64,000 bases of DNA, from contig CAYMGE010000010.1 of assembly GCA_964389925.1 (NCBI GenBank), forward strand, positions 1-64,000, read 5' to 3'. Positions 17,277 to 25,836 of this stretch are shown one piece after another. The DNA comes from CALECP01 sp964389925 (GTDB taxonomy: Bacteria > Chloroflexota > Anaerolineae > Promineifilales > Promineifilaceae). The stretch's first letter is position 1; each line of letters starts with the position of its first letter. The notes under the pieces are model-generated. The model was not told where the DNA came from. It did no database searches and worked only from the letters and a program-made list of their open reading frames with translations. The translations under genes were made by a program, and so were the position numbers.

Positions 17277-17957
17277 ATGTTTATCAATTTGATTAAACAA
17301 GTCAGGCAGATTCGTCGAGATGGTGGTGCTTTGTACACTGCCAGCACCATTCTGCATAACTATCTCCCCTCATATTTGTTTCATGCGAGAGGATTCCTAA
17401 TCATTGTACGAGAGCTAGATGATCTATCTGTTCATAAGAATATAGTCGTTACGGACGCACGATCTGCCACAAGAAATGACCTTGATTTGCTCTCACAGTG
17501 CGGGTATCCGCAGCTTATTTTGGAGCAGTGGTTTGAGCAAGGAGCGCGTGCTTGGTTAACCAAACAAGAGGGAGAGTTATTGAGCTGTTACTGGTTGGAT
17601 GGAAAGGGGAGTTACGCTTTGTACGACTGGTTGGTGATTCGATCAACAAAAACAGATGCGTGGATTCTTTGGTGGTGGGTTAACCCCAACTATCGCAAAC
17701 GAGGGCTAGGTGACCAAGTTAGGCTGCTAGGTATTGCGGAATACGCGAATGCTGGTTTTACTCACATATTGAGCGCGATTGATGTGTTAAATAGCAATGC
17801 AGTTGAAAGGGCTAATAAGCTTGGTCTCAAGACGGTGGGGTATGTGTTTATTCTGCGTGTTTTGGGGCTTCAGTTTGTGCGCTTCGGCCGAACATGGCAT
17901 ATCGGCCGATGGACACCTGATTCTCCACTTGAACCAACAATGAAAGACCTGCTGTAA
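17277..17957 (+). CDS. GNAT-family N-acetyltransferase
   Basis: The 226-residue product has the acetyl-CoA loop of the GNAT fold at about 137-150: WWVNPNYRKRGLGDQV, matching the Q/R-x-x-G-x-G/A pattern. It then has SAIDVLNSNAVERANKLGLKTV, the usual helix and strand carrying the Asn that supports catalysis. The N-terminal 100 residues are less conserved and may bind substrate. The substrate is unknown. It lies two bases after the membrane-protein gene, so the two are probably co-transcribed. Two TCGGCCGA copies sit 19 bases apart at its 3' end (17884 and 17903). Confidence 0.75.
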   Translation: MFINLIKQVRQIRRDGGALYTASTILHNYLPSYLFHARGFLIIVRELDDLSVHKNIVVTDARSATRNDLDLLSQCGYPQLILEQWFEQGARAWLTKQEGELLSCYWLDGKGSYALYDWLVIRSTKTDAWILWWWVNPNYRKRGLGDQVRLLGIAEYANAGFTHILSAIDVLNSNAVERANKLGLKTVGYVFILRVLGLQFVRFGRTWHIGRWTPDSPLEPTMKDLL

Positions 17958-17987
17958 TCCACAGATACACTAAAGATGGAGGTGAAA

Positions 17988-18554
17988 ATGACCGATCTTA
18001 TTTCACAATTGAAGGAAGATGAAAAAAATAGCTCTACCGCAATTGACTATCCTATGCATACTAAACCAGAGACCTTAGATATTGCAGAGTATAGGAAACT
18101 TGCGAAAGACCGAAAATCTTGCAAAGTGCTTCCGAGCGGATGGAGCATAGCAAAACGCATTTTAATATTTAGCGTTATGTTTCTTCTGGGTGTGCTGTTT
18201 GTGTCAAGCAAGAACGTGTTTTTTAGCGGGTTTGCCATCCATCTCTTGTTCCTAGGCACCGTAGGTGGTGTACTGTCGATCTTCTCTCTGTTGCGACAAG
18301 TACGGTTTAATTTTTTGCGAAGAGATTTGGTAGAGGCCACTGTTGTCCACCGTTGGGTTACGGAAGGTAGTCGTGGCAAAGGAGGTGGAAAAGCTTATAG
18401 CTATTACATTATCTTTGCCTTCAAAATACCTAGAGACGGTGTCTACGTTTTCAAGAAGCACGTTTCTGAGCGTTCATTTGAACAAACACAAATTGGCGAA
18501 CGATTGCAAGTGGAGTATGCTGTCAACGCACCTTGGCTTGCGCGGCACTGTTAG
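17988..18554 (+). CDS. DUF3592-like membrane protein
   Basis: Two hydrophobic helices (about residues 55-75 and 80-100) precede a beta-rich domain with ATVVHRW, SYYIIFAF and a C-terminal GERLQVEYAVNAPWLARH. That layout is typical of DUF3592 proteins, where the last strands read like V-Y-x-P-x-x-P. Function unknown. I choose the ATG at 17988 because GGAGG lies five bases upstream; an ATG at 17976 is in frame and would add four residues. It follows the GNAT gene by 30 bases. Confidence 0.62.
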   Translation: MTDLISQLKEDEKNSSTAIDYPMHTKPETLDIAEYRKLAKDRKSCKVLPSGWSIAKRILIFSVMFLLGVLFVSSKNVFFSGFAIHLLFLGTVGGVLSIFSLLRQVRFNFLRRDLVEATVVHRWVTEGSRGKGGGKAYSYYIIFAFKIPRDGVYVFKKHVSERSFEQTQIGERLQVEYAVNAPWLARHC

Positions 18555-18598
18555 GGTGAAGTTGAGGATAGTTAGCAACTGAATACAGCATGAGCAAC

Positions 18599-19780
18599 TC
18601 AATTTTCGATTCCATCCAACACAATTCCTCGCAACAGGTCTAAAATCTCTCGAAAGTGCGGCCCCGGCTGTAACCCCATGCGACGTAGCTCATTTCCCGT
18701 GATTGGTGCGCGGATTGTGCGCCATATTGTTTGGTATTGCAAAAGCCAGCTCGCATGCGTTTTGTTTTGAGTGAGGAGATGGGCGATGAGCAAGGCGGTT
18801 GTGTCCTGCTGGAATGGGTCGAGGGCAAATGTGATCTGGCTAGGGGTCGCGGTGGGGGGCAGCGTTAAGAGGTGTTGGAGGATCGCTGTGGTGTTTCTAG
18901 CTGATTTTCTCACCCTCTGCCCAACATTCAGCCGCTCAAACACCTCTTCCCGCACCGCTATATCCAAGCGCATTAGCCACAATAGCCAATAGGCCTCCCA
19001 ATCAATTTGTGTTCCCCAAGTCGGTGTGGCAACTGCATAAGCATGAAATGCCTCTGCCCAATCTGCTTTCCAGTGCAAGCCGACCACAATCGCAGACCAC
19101 ACATCAAGATCAGTCAACCTCACTAACATCGCCGTGCGACGCGGTTCTTTCAATACATATTCAATTTCATGCCGCAACCGATCCCCACTCAGTAAACCAA
19201 CGCCATGCTTATCGCGTAGCAGCCATGTCAGCGTTTGCGGCTCAATTGCAAAGCCAAGTCGCTGCTCATAGCGCACGGCACGAAAGATGCGCGTCGGGTC
19301 ATCTATAAAGCTATTTTCATGCAACACGCGGATGTGTCCCATCTCCAAATCAGCGAGGCCACGATAATGATCGACGATTTCTCCCAGATGCACGCCATCT
19401 AAACGCAAAGCCAGTGCGTTGATCGAAAAGTCACGGCGGTATAGGTCATCAGTCATGCTGCCAGCAGTAACAGTTGGCAGCGCGGCTGGGGCAGGGTAGG
19501 TCTCTGAACGTGCCGTCACGAAGTCGATTTCGCCATGTTCGCTAATCCATTTTGCCGTGCCAAAGCGATCGTGTGTGAGGACAGAGCCGCCGTGTTGTTG
19601 CTGCATCGCATGGGCAAAGGCGATAGCGTCCCCTTCGATGACGAGATCGAGGTCGGTGTTCATTCGGCCGAGTAACCCATCTCGCACAATTCCACCAACG
19701 AGATAAACAGGCGTGTCCATCGAAATCTTGCTGACCCAGTTCCATAACCACATCGGAATATATTTGCGCCAATCATCCAT
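18599..19780 (-). CDS. cca: CCA tRNA nucleotidyltransferase / poly(A) polymerase family
   Basis: Adds or repairs the 3'-CCA end of tRNAs. The catalytic head motif YLVGGIVRDGLLG with NTDLDLVIEGDA supplies the two metal-binding aspartates. RRDFSINALA and DDPTRIFRAVRYEQRLGF are the neck motifs that read the incoming nucleotide. The product of 393 residues lacks an obvious HD domain. Class II enzymes of this shape may be full CCA-adding, CC-adding or A-adding, which sequence alone does not settle here. A TATAAT box ends only seven bases before the ATG with no ribosome site, so the message may be leaderless. Confidence 0.88.
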   Translation of the reverse strand: MDDWRKYIPMWLWNWVSKISMDTPVYLVGGIVRDGLLGRMNTDLDLVIEGDAIAFAHAMQQQHGGSVLTHDRFGTAKWISEHGEIDFVTARSETYPAPAALPTVTAGSMTDDLYRRDFSINALALRLDGVHLGEIVDHYRGLADLEMGHIRVLHENSFIDDPTRIFRAVRYEQRLGFAIEPQTLTWLLRDKHGVGLLSGDRLRHEIEYVLKEPRRTAMLVRLTDLDVWSAIVVGLHWKADWAEAFHAYAVATPTWGTQIDWEAYWLLWLMRLDIAVREEVFERLNVGQRVRKSARNTTAILQHLLTLPPTATPSQITFALDPFQQDTTALLIAHLLTQNKTHASWLLQYQTIWRTIRAPITGNELRRMGLQPGPHFREILDLLRGIVLDGIEN

Positions 19781-19787
19781 ACAGCCG

Positions 19788-19793
19788 ATTATA
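19788..19793 (-). promoter_or_regulatory. -10 box TATAAT directly upstream of cca
   Basis: On the minus strand TATAAT is followed by seven bases and then the cca ATG at 19780. Transcription would begin at or next to the start codon. Confidence 0.6.
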
Positions 19794-19818
19794 GTGGATA
19801 TATGGATTTGCTTGAACT

Positions 19819-19861
19819 AAACGAAAAGCGCGACCTTTGGGGCTGGTCGCGCTTTTCGTTT
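19819..19861. terminator. Perfect 17-bp hairpin between divergent genes
   Basis: AAACGAAAAGCGCGACC pairs perfectly with GGTCGCGCTTTTCGTTT around a 9-base loop. It looks like a strong bidirectional terminator but lies between the divergent cca and rlmB genes, where neither gene needs one. It might end a short transcript, such as the small ORF region at 19.9-20.0 kb read the other way, or form a structured RNA. Confidence 0.7.
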
Positions 19862-19949
19862 ATGCCTCGCGGCAAATGTTATAGGTCGCCAGAAAGAGGG
19901 CTGGCTATGTGGGGTGAACGCTTCTTAAAATAGAGGAGGTGAACGCTTC

Positions 19950-20030
19950 ATGACAGATAGTACTAAGGTCACCTTGCAGCGAATCTTACGATTGACATCT
20001 TTTCAAAAAGAAAACGTAAAAAAGCAATAG
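19950..20030 (+). CDS. Possible 26-residue small protein or leader peptide
   Basis: ATG at 19950 follows GAGGAGGTGAACGCTTC, one of the best ribosome sites in the window. The frame encodes MTDSTKVTLQRILRLTSFQK and six more residues before TAG. The octapurine site and flanks are duplicated: GGTGAACGCTTC occurs twice (near 19913 and 19938). ATAGTACTAAGGTCA at 19957 recurs with one change at 20027. The product is basic and has no recognised family. It could be a leader peptide for rlmB, which begins 105 bases further on. Apart from this ORF and the hairpin the 354-base gap shows no gene. Confidence 0.4.
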   Translation: MTDSTKVTLQRILRLTSFQKENVKKQ

Positions 20031-20134
20031 TACTACGGTCATGCTTGGTATGAAATTAGGATAAATGTAGGGCTTGCATTGCTCAAAGACGGCTAAATCT
20101 AGCGTTGGTTCATCTGTTGAGGTCTAATCTAACC

Positions 20135-20884
20135 ATGAGCGAATATCTTTATCGACGAAATGCAGTCATGGAAGCGTTACGTGGGGAACGACGCAAACTC
20201 CACAAACTATACATTCAAGCAAGGTTGCCTAAGAAGGAAGCAGCTCCTTTTTTACGCTTGGCGCGTGAGAAGAAGGTACGAATTGAGGAAGCTAGCAAGC
20301 AGCGATTGGGCAATTTAGTGCGCGATGGGGGTCATCAGGGGGTTGTGCTAGAATCGGCCGAATACCCCTACGCCACCCTCTCTGACATCTTAACCCTAGC
20401 CCAAAAGCGCAATGAACCACCGTTTATTTTGATCTTCGATCTCGTTCAGGGGCCGCAAAATATCGGGATGCTAGTGCGGACGGCCGAGGCATGCGGCGTG
20501 CATGGCATCATCATGCAGGAGCGGCGTGCGCCCGACATTACACCAGCGATGGTCGCGGCGAGCGCGGGCGCAACCGAACATTTGCTGATTACAAAGGTGA
20601 CAAACCTGAATCGCGCATTCGAGACGTTAAAAGCAGCGAATGTTTGGATTGTGGGGACAGCAATGGATGGTGGGGCGCAGATGTTGGGCGAGGTGGATTT
20701 GGATCGGCCGATTGCACTCGTCATCGGTCACGAGGGCAGCGGATTGCGCCATCAAGTGCGCCGAAATTGTGATATGTTGGTCAAATTGCCAATGCGTGGA
20801 CAGGTGGAGTCGTTGAATGCGGCCGTTTCGGGCTCAATTTTGCTCTATGCAGCGTGGCAAGCACGAGGATTCAACGGATTTTGA
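20135..20884 (+). CDS. rlmB: 23S rRNA 2'-O-methyltransferase RlmB / TrmH family
   Basis: A SPOUT-class methyltransferase that 2'-O-methylates a ribose in 23S rRNA or tRNA. The N-terminal substrate-binding domain (YLYRRNAVMEAL) is followed by the three family motifs: QGPQNIGMLVRTAEACG, ALVIGHEGSGL and LPMRGQVESLNAAVSGSILL. The last of these forms the trefoil knot that binds S-adenosylmethionine. The start at 20135 gives 249 residues; an upstream TTG at 20105 is in frame but unlikely. RlmB is preferred over TrmH because of the RNA-binding N-terminal domain. The preceding GTCTAATCT, close to the ATG, could be a -10 box of a leaderless message. Confidence 0.88.
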   Translation: MSEYLYRRNAVMEALRGERRKLHKLYIQARLPKKEAAPFLRLAREKKVRIEEASKQRLGNLVRDGGHQGVVLESAEYPYATLSDILTLAQKRNEPPFILIFDLVQGPQNIGMLVRTAEACGVHGIIMQERRAPDITPAMVAASAGATEHLLITKVTNLNRAFETLKAANVWIVGTAMDGGAQMLGEVDLDRPIALVIGHEGSGLRHQVRRNCDMLVKLPMRGQVESLNAAVSGSILLYAAWQARGFNGF

Positions 20885-21093
20885 GACAATTCGATATCTG
20901 TTAGGGAATTTGCATTTCGCGGATAAATTTGCCATGCGCTGGGTCACAAAATGATTACGCCAATGCCTTGATGTAAGAGTGACTCACATAGGGAAAATAT
21001 ACGATGTCAACATCTGAGAAAATTCGCAAAATTGGGGGATGGGTCTTTGGGCAATCCGACTTAGCGCGTTGAAGTTGATACAATCACGCCCTT

Positions 21094-23670
21094 ATGCGGA
21101 AGTTATGGACGATAAGTGCGCCTATGTTATTGACATTGCTGGCCTATGGGCTGCGCGTTTATCATCTCGATCACTTTAGCTTTTGGTTGGATGAGGGGTT
21201 AACACCGTTACGCTCAAGCTATAACATCCCAAAAATTTTGACCAATGTCGTTGAGATTCAAGGTTTTTCTACGAACGATACCCATCCACCACTTTATTAT
21301 TTGCTGATTCATGGGACACGCCGGCTTTTTGGTACGGCCGATTTTGCATTCCGCTATCCATCGCTGCTATTTGGTGTGCTGCTCGTGCCGCTACTCTACC
21401 AATTCGGCACAGCCCTGCACAGTCGTCGTGTAGGCTTGCTGGCTGCTCTGTTTGCCACCTTCAACCCACAACAAATTTGGTACGCGCAAGAAGCACGCAT
21501 GTACACGATGCTGGTTTTCCTTATGACAGTTGCCTCATTTGTCGTCTGGCGACTCTGGCAACATTCACCGGCGACAACTTTGCGCTGGCTTGGCTGGCTT
21601 TCGCTATTTAGCACTTTTGGGTTAGCAGGGGCATTGACACACTACACGGGCGGCTTTCTGCTGATTGTGCAGGCGATTATCCTGCTATGGCTACTTTGGA
21701 GAGCACGGCAATGGTTGTTAATCGGGTTAGCGATGTTGGCTGCAATGGTCGTCGCTGTGCCAATTTTGCCGCCGCTTTGGGGGCGATTGACAAACGGAAT
21801 GCCTGAAACGAGCTATTCGCTTGTGCCTGTTCAGGTTTTCTTTTTGGATATCGTGCGTGGATTTGGTCTAGGGCGTACAGTCTCTTATGATGAATTGTTG
21901 ACACAGTTCGCTTTTTGGCTCCTAACCGCGCTGCTCATTTGGGGCGTTATTTTTGCAAAAAGGGCGCGATTTTTTTTAGTGGCCTATCTGACTTCGGCCG
22001 TTTTCGGCCTGCTTTTCAGCTCATACATTTTCAAGCCAATCTATCTCGGCGCACATCACATCATGGTCGGCTCGCCCGCCTTCTTATTGCTGTTGGCTCT
22101 CAGCGCATCGGCAATACCCGTCCGCTATGTCGGTGCGATCTGCATTCTCGCAACACAACTTTTTTCGCTCAACAACTTCTATCGTGATCCAGCCTATGCT
22201 AAGGAGGATTATCGCGGGCAGATTCAAGAGATCGAGCAGATGGCGGGCAAAAATGATGTGGTGCTTTATAACAATGCAGTTCTGATGACGCTTTATCAGC
22301 ATTATCATACGCGGGACGACTTGCCATTTACGGCGTTGCCTGTCTATCCGTATGCAGTGGGGGCCGAAGTGGATGTCGGTTTGCCGCCAACGGCCGAGGC
22401 GGTACAAACCCTACTTAATCAGCATGAGCGTGTTTGGTACATCTCTGATGCACCGCCTGATAAACGAGATGAAGATGGTATTGTCACACAAACGCTACAG
22501 GAAAATGCCGCACTCGTTTGGCAGAATGAGTTTCACGGCCGATTTGCGCCCGTCAACTATGCGACTTTTTATGCAGGAGAGGCTGTCGAGACGTTTCAGG
22601 TCGAGGTTGGGGAGAATCGGCCAATTATCTGGCTAAATCTCAACCAGCAAACAAATAACGCCTCTACTTTACAGTTGCGCGACCCAGAGGGGGGCGTGTG
22701 GAGCGAAATCACCGCCCATCCCGTCGCCGAACAGACGAGCCACCCATTGCGCCTTCCAATTGGCATTCCGCCAGCAATCTATTCTATCTGGCGCGACGAC
22801 CAACAATTAACAACAATTGAAATTGATTACATCACACCCAACGCGCTCAAACTCGACAGGCAAACTAATGTAGCATTTGAAAATGGCATCAGCCTTTTGG
22901 GCTACACTGCCCCAAGCACAACGACTTTTCCCGGCAATAGCCTGCCTTTGACGCTGTTTTGGCAATTTAATGAGCCAATTGTGGAGAGTTGGCGTTATCG
23001 GCTATCGGTGTCCGGAAGTCAGGGGATGTTGCGTGAGGATGTCGGCCGAATAGGCGCAGACTGGATCGCTTGGGACAAAATCCCCACGGGTGGCATTATC
23101 GCCCAACCCATCGGTATTTACCCACGCCCAACGGCGCAGGCAGGACGCTATTACTTTGAGTGGTCTGTTTTTCAGGATGAGCCATCTGCAAAACGCCAGA
23201 TCGGGGGAGAGATGGCTGTCGAGCTTTGGCCTTTAGAAACAACCTTGCCACCTGTGGATAACTCTGCGTTTATTGGGGATAACCACTTTGGAAATGGGGT
23301 TAATTTGGAGGCGTTTGCATTGGTTGAAAAGGGAAAGCAGCTCGATCTAACTTTATTCTGGCGATCATTGACAGAGTGGACAGAAGCGTATGAAGTGTTT
23401 GTACATTTGGTGGAATCGGCCGATGCCCCCCCTGTTGCACAGTCAAATGGCATACCTGTTGGCAATAGTCGGCCGACGCAAACGTGGCGCGAGAACGAAG
23501 TCATTAGAGACTCACGCACGCTTTCATTGCCAAGTGACCTACCCGCTGGTGGCTACGAAATCTATGTCGGCTTCTACGCAACGGAGAGCGGTTTGCGTCT
23601 ACCTGTTCTCTTTGAAGGTACGTCACAGCCTTTTGATCAACTTTTTCTGACACAAATCACTTTGCCATGA
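21094..23670 (+). CDS. GT-C glycosyltransferase (PMT/ArnT-like) with C-terminal beta domains
   Basis: Membrane glycosyltransferase using a lipid-linked sugar donor. The acidic first-loop motif is FWLDEG and NDTHPPLYYLL follows, as in the PMT/ArnT superfamily. About ten to twelve hydrophobic helices occupy residues 5-375. The rest (about 380-858) is extracytoplasmic, ending with two beta-sandwich-like units (about 590-700 and 710-855) whose key strands read LTLFWQF and LTLFWRS. TACAAT ends nine bases before the ATG, with no ribosome site. The gene overlaps the next by four bases (ATGA) and opens the glycan cluster. A perfect DnaA box (TGTGGATAA) lies at 23253. Confidence 0.82.
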   Translation: MRKLWTISAPMLLTLLAYGLRVYHLDHFSFWLDEGLTPLRSSYNIPKILTNVVEIQGFSTNDTHPPLYYLLIHGTRRLFGTADFAFRYPSLLFGVLLVPLLYQFGTALHSRRVGLLAALFATFNPQQIWYAQEARMYTMLVFLMTVASFVVWRLWQHSPATTLRWLGWLSLFSTFGLAGALTHYTGGFLLIVQAIILLWLLWRARQWLLIGLAMLAAMVVAVPILPPLWGRLTNGMPETSYSLVPVQVFFLDIVRGFGLGRTVSYDELLTQFAFWLLTALLIWGVIFAKRARFFLVAYLTSAVFGLLFSSYIFKPIYLGAHHIMVGSPAFLLLLALSASAIPVRYVGAICILATQLFSLNNFYRDPAYAKEDYRGQIQEIEQMAGKNDVVLYNNAVLMTLYQHYHTRDDLPFTALPVYPYAVGAEVDVGLPPTAEAVQTLLNQHERVWYISDAPPDKRDEDGIVTQTLQENAALVWQNEFHGRFAPVNYATFYAGEAVETFQVEVGENRPIIWLNLNQQTNNASTLQLRDPEGGVWSEITAHPVAEQTSHPLRLPIGIPPAIYSIWRDDQQLTTIEIDYITPNALKLDRQTNVAFENGISLLGYTAPSTTTFPGNSLPLTLFWQFNEPIVESWRYRLSVSGSQGMLREDVGRIGADWIAWDKIPTGGIIAQPIGIYPRPTAQAGRYYFEWSVFQDEPSAKRQIGGEMAVELWPLETTLPPVDNSAFIGDNHFGNGVNLEAFALVEKGKQLDLTLFWRSLTEWTEAYEVFVHLVESADAPPVAQSNGIPVGNSRPTQTWRENEVIRDSRTLSLPSDLPAGGYEIYVGFYATESGLRLPVLFEGTSQPFDQLFLTQITLP

Positions 23671-25824
23671 ACAGACCCTTGCTGCTCATTTGCCTCGGTT
23701 ATTTGATTGTCACACTGGCCTATAGTGCCGTCAATCCGCTATTTGAGGCTCCAGATGAGCATCATCACTACTTTACAGCCCAATTTATTGCCGAAAATGG
23801 TCGTTTGCCCAGCATGGCTGACAGCGATGAGTTTATTAAGCAGGAGGCCGCACAACCGCCGCTCTACTATTGGTTGGGTAGCTGGCTGATTCGGCCGATT
23901 GACACAACCAACGCTCGCGCCGATCTTTGGTTCAACCCCCACGTCAGGCTGGGTGACGCAAATGCCCCTGTCAACCGCAATCATTTCGTCCATCCTCAAG
24001 CCACTTGGCAAGGCGTTGAACTAGCCGCCCACATTTTGCGTGGGTTTTCTGCACTATTCGGTCTGGGAACTTTATGCTGTGTCTTTTACGCGACCCAGCT
24101 TTTGACAACACGCAACGCCGCCTTACTATCGACGGGAGTCGTCGCTTTTCTTCCTCAATTCAACTTTTTACATAGTTATGTTAACAATGATGTAGCTGTC
24201 ATTTTCTTTGCATCACTTGTGATTTTTCAGTTAATAAGACTGTGGATAACTTCTGATAAGCGGTGGATAACTTTTCTGTTGCTCGGTCTCACAATTGGTC
24301 TCGCCATCCTGAGCAAAACGGCTGGGATTTTGGTGTTAGCTTATACGCTCGGCTTTTTGATCATTTTTGTGATGGTGCGACAGCAGAATTGGCGCAATTG
24401 GCTTCACCTTCCAATTGTGACACTTATGAGTGCGTTGCTCGTGTCTGGATGGTTATTTTGGCGCAATTGGCAGCTTTATGGCGATGTAACCGCGGCCAAT
24501 CAATTTGTCATTGCAGCCGGGGGACCTCGCGCTGTGACGATATGGGATGTTTTTGGTGAAACGAGCGGGCTTTGGCGATCTTTGATCGGTGTGTTTGGTT
24601 GGTTCAACATCATTGCTCCAGCGTGGATATACGCAATATGGATTAGTTTAGTCATATTTTTTGTGTTTGGAACTATCATAAGCTGTGTTCTCGGCCGAAA
24701 TCGCCGGTTACTACTTCTATTTCTCTTAATAGGCTGGTTGTTCACCGTTTATGCAGGCATGGTTTTATTCATGTTACAAACAACAGCCGCGCAAGGCCGT
24801 CTGCTACTACCAGCATTACTGCCGATTTCTATTTTGTTAAGCTATGGAATTGATTATTGGCAACGCAAATTTCAACATAACTTATTTCCGGTCGTTGGCG
24901 GCCTAGCGTTGATCTCACTCTATGGCCTACTCTTTGTGATTCGTCCTGTCTATGCAACACCTCAGACTGTGGCAAAGTTATCCACAGATGTTGTAGAAAT
25001 CGGTGGACAACCTGTGGATAACATTGCGTTAATTGGGGCAAACCTGTGGATAACTCAGGCAAATGCTGGGGATAACGTGTGGGTAGACCTATATTGGCGT
25101 GCGGATGAGTTGCCAGATGAAGCACCTGAAATTGTGTTGGAACTTTTTGGGTATGATGAGAAACCGCGTGGGCGGATACAAGCCTATCATGGAGGAGGCT
25201 TGTATCCTGCAACTTTGTGGCCTGTAGGCGAGATTGTACATACCAAGATTGGTGCGACGCTGGATAATGAATTAAATGTACCAACGCAAGTGCGGGTGAA
25301 TGTGCGGGTAGTGGGAGGAGGCTCGGCCGACCTAGGCTACATAAAAATCCCCCCTCTGCCCCTCAATAATCCAGAAACTAAGCCTCTGGCACAAATCGGG
25401 GACGGAATCGAGATCATTGCGGCCGACTTTTCCCCTAAGACCGCCCAAATTGGCACAACCGTGACCGTTTCTGTCACATGGCGCGTGACACAACCGCCCA
25501 ATCAGACATTAACGACTTTTGTACATTTGGGTGCGGGCGGCTCACCACCATTAGCGCAGGGTGATAGCCAGCCCCGCGCTGGCAACTACCCAACCTACTG
25601 GTGGGAAGCCGGTGAATCATTTACAGACACCTATCAATTTACACTACACGAAGCCGTCCCAGCAGGAAATTATCCCATCCGAATTGGCATGTACGATACA
25701 ACAATTACACCATTACCGCTGAGAACTGATGAAAAGTTTCCACCTGACCGATCTTTAACAATTGGTGAAATAACTGTGGATAACTAGGCAATTACTGTGG
25801 ACAAGTGTTCCGATATGTGGACAA
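23253..25824. promoter_or_regulatory. Cluster of DnaA boxes within glycosyltransferase coding sequence
   Basis: Perfect TGTGGATAA (or complement TTATCCACA) occurs at 23253, 24241, 24978 (complement), 25013, 25045 and 25775. Near-matches are GGTGGATAA at 24262 and TGTGGACAA at 25796 and 25816. The match extends to CTGTGGATAACT at most sites. The same DNA is read as P-V-D-N, as L-W-I-T and as K-L-S-T-D, so it is conserved as DNA and not as peptide. Chance predicts about 0.5 perfect 9-mers in the whole window; elsewhere I found only 3873 and 10220. Confidence 0.7.
23667..25787 (+). CDS. GT-C-type membrane glycosyltransferase (DUF2142-like)
   Basis: The 706-residue product has the first-loop acidic motif FEAPDEHHHY and AAQPPLYYWL typical of this GT-C branch. 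A conserved SYVNNDV loop and about eleven hydrophobic helices follow to about residue 430. The C-terminal part (about 435-706) is extracytoplasmic and beta-rich, with NQTLTTFVHLG and AGNYPIRIGMYD strands that match the C-terminal domains of the neighbouring GT-C genes. It starts inside the stop of the previous gene (ATGA). Its coding sequence carries most of the DnaA-box cluster, and the 49-base gap after it holds two further near-boxes. Confidence 0.8.
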   Translation: MNRPLLLICLGYLIVTLAYSAVNPLFEAPDEHHHYFTAQFIAENGRLPSMADSDEFIKQEAAQPPLYYWLGSWLIRPIDTTNARADLWFNPHVRLGDANAPVNRNHFVHPQATWQGVELAAHILRGFSALFGLGTLCCVFYATQLLTTRNAALLSTGVVAFLPQFNFLHSYVNNDVAVIFFASLVIFQLIRLWITSDKRWITFLLLGLTIGLAILSKTAGILVLAYTLGFLIIFVMVRQQNWRNWLHLPIVTLMSALLVSGWLFWRNWQLYGDVTAANQFVIAAGGPRAVTIWDVFGETSGLWRSLIGVFGWFNIIAPAWIYAIWISLVIFFVFGTIISCVLGRNRRLLLLFLLIGWLFTVYAGMVLFMLQTTAAQGRLLLPALLPISILLSYGIDYWQRKFQHNLFPVVGGLALISLYGLLFVIRPVYATPQTVAKLSTDVVEIGGQPVDNIALIGANLWITQANAGDNVWVDLYWRADELPDEAPEIVLELFGYDEKPRGRIQAYHGGGLYPATLWPVGEIVHTKIGATLDNELNVPTQVRVNVRVVGGGSADLGYIKIPPLPLNNPETKPLAQIGDGIEIIAADFSPKTAQIGTTVTVSVTWRVTQPPNQTLTTFVHLGAGGSPPLAQGDSQPRAGNYPTYWWEAGESFTDTYQFTLHEAVPAGNYPIRIGMYDTTITPLPLRTDEKFPPDRSLTIGEITVDN

Positions 25825-25836
25825 CATCGAAAATGA

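Noticed and set aside
21004..21072. 22-codon frame before the first GT-C gene
   Set aside because: No ribosome site, no similarity recognised, and short enough to be chance.
23253..25824. Chromosomal origin of replication
   Set aside because: The DnaA boxes are real, but there is no AT-rich unwinding element, no dnaA, dnaN, gyrB or rpmH nearby, and the cluster is inside coding sequence.
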